Shown piece by piece: positions 63,942 through 64,000 of a stretch of DNA of 64,000 bases (position 1 is its first letter; each line of letters opens with the position of its first letter). Source of the DNA: Bacteroidetes bacterium HGW-Bacteroidetes-16 (GTDB lineage Bacteria > Bacteroidota > Bacteroidia > Bacteroidales > F082); assembly GCA_002840975.1 (NCBI GenBank), contig PHDN01000017.1:21694-85693 (forward strand). Direction: 5' to 3'. The position numbers were made by a program, and so were the translations under genes. The notes below the pieces were generated by a model. It ran no database searches. It saw only the letters and a program-made list of their open reading frames with translations, and was not told where the DNA came from.

Positions 63942-64000
63942 AACTATATCTTTGTAGAAACCAGTAAAATTAACCAAAACAGATGAATCTAATAACAATC

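Noticed and set aside
34369..64000. A second copy of the tRNA-Asp 3' end as the right attachment site
   Set aside because: I looked for the GGTTCGAGTCCCGTC segment and did not find it; the right end may lie outside the window.

Overview
The window is a contig-internal piece of a Bacteroidota chromosome, most likely a Bacteroidales/Marinilabiliales-type organism. The signs are type IX secretion (T9SS) genes and secreted proteins with T9SS C-terminal sorting domains, Bacteroidota promoters (TTG, about 19 bp, then TAnnTTTG, clearest before both tRNAs), a lipidated TamA (TamL), a BT4734/VirE_N-type mobile-element protein and an IntDOT-like integrase. No genus can be named from the sequence alone.

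Region 1 (about 1-34,370) looks like core chromosome. It holds gdhA, a POT peptide transporter, a YhcC-like radical SAM protein, a T9SS-exported protein, a small membrane protein/winged-helix regulator/creD cluster with two matching palindromic operators, a repeat-rich intergenic stretch, a 968-residue secreted protein with interleaved domains, and nhaD. A reverse-strand run follows: porP/sprF-like, gldJ, murF, anmK. Facing it are two tandem porU-type C25 proteins and porV, so most of a T9SS maturation module (PorU sortase, PorV shuttle, GldJ) sits in one place. ispF, a RecD-like helicase, tamL, tRNA-Val, comEC and tRNA-Asp complete the region.

Region 2 (about 34,370 to the right edge) looks like an integrated defence island next to tRNA-Asp. 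It starts with repeats around a tyrosine recombinase, an excisionase-like HTH gene and a VirE_N/DUF3987 protein flanked by TTTGCAAA-type iterations. Next is a type III-A CRISPR-Cas operon: a short cas10 without an HD domain but with an intact GGDD, then csm2, csm3, csm4, csm5, an unrecognised membrane-anchored Rossmann-like protein, and cas6. An array of 33 repeats lies downstream. There is no cas1/cas2 and no Csm6/CARF nuclease. After the array come hsdR, a PD-(D/E)XK nuclease, hsdM, hsdS, a KAP-type P-loop NTPase, a UDG-fold-like protein, a subtilase (S8) converging on an AAA+ ATPase (an IetAS-like pair), a triplicated intergenic repeat, and an ORF resembling the N-terminal domain of ApeA.

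The most interesting lead is the membrane protein at 45106-45912. It lies inside the csm operon, overlapping cas6 by 4 nt, in a system whose Cas10 can apparently make cyclic oligoadenylate but which has no recognisable Csm6. It has a signal-peptide-like N terminus, a predicted periplasmic coiled coil, one membrane helix and a cytoplasmic alternating beta/alpha domain. It is a reasonable candidate for a new kind of signal-gated membrane effector. A second notable lead is a pair of spacers (47916-47947 and 48739-48771) whose differences fall almost entirely at codon third positions, showing that both were taken from diverged versions of one coding sequence.
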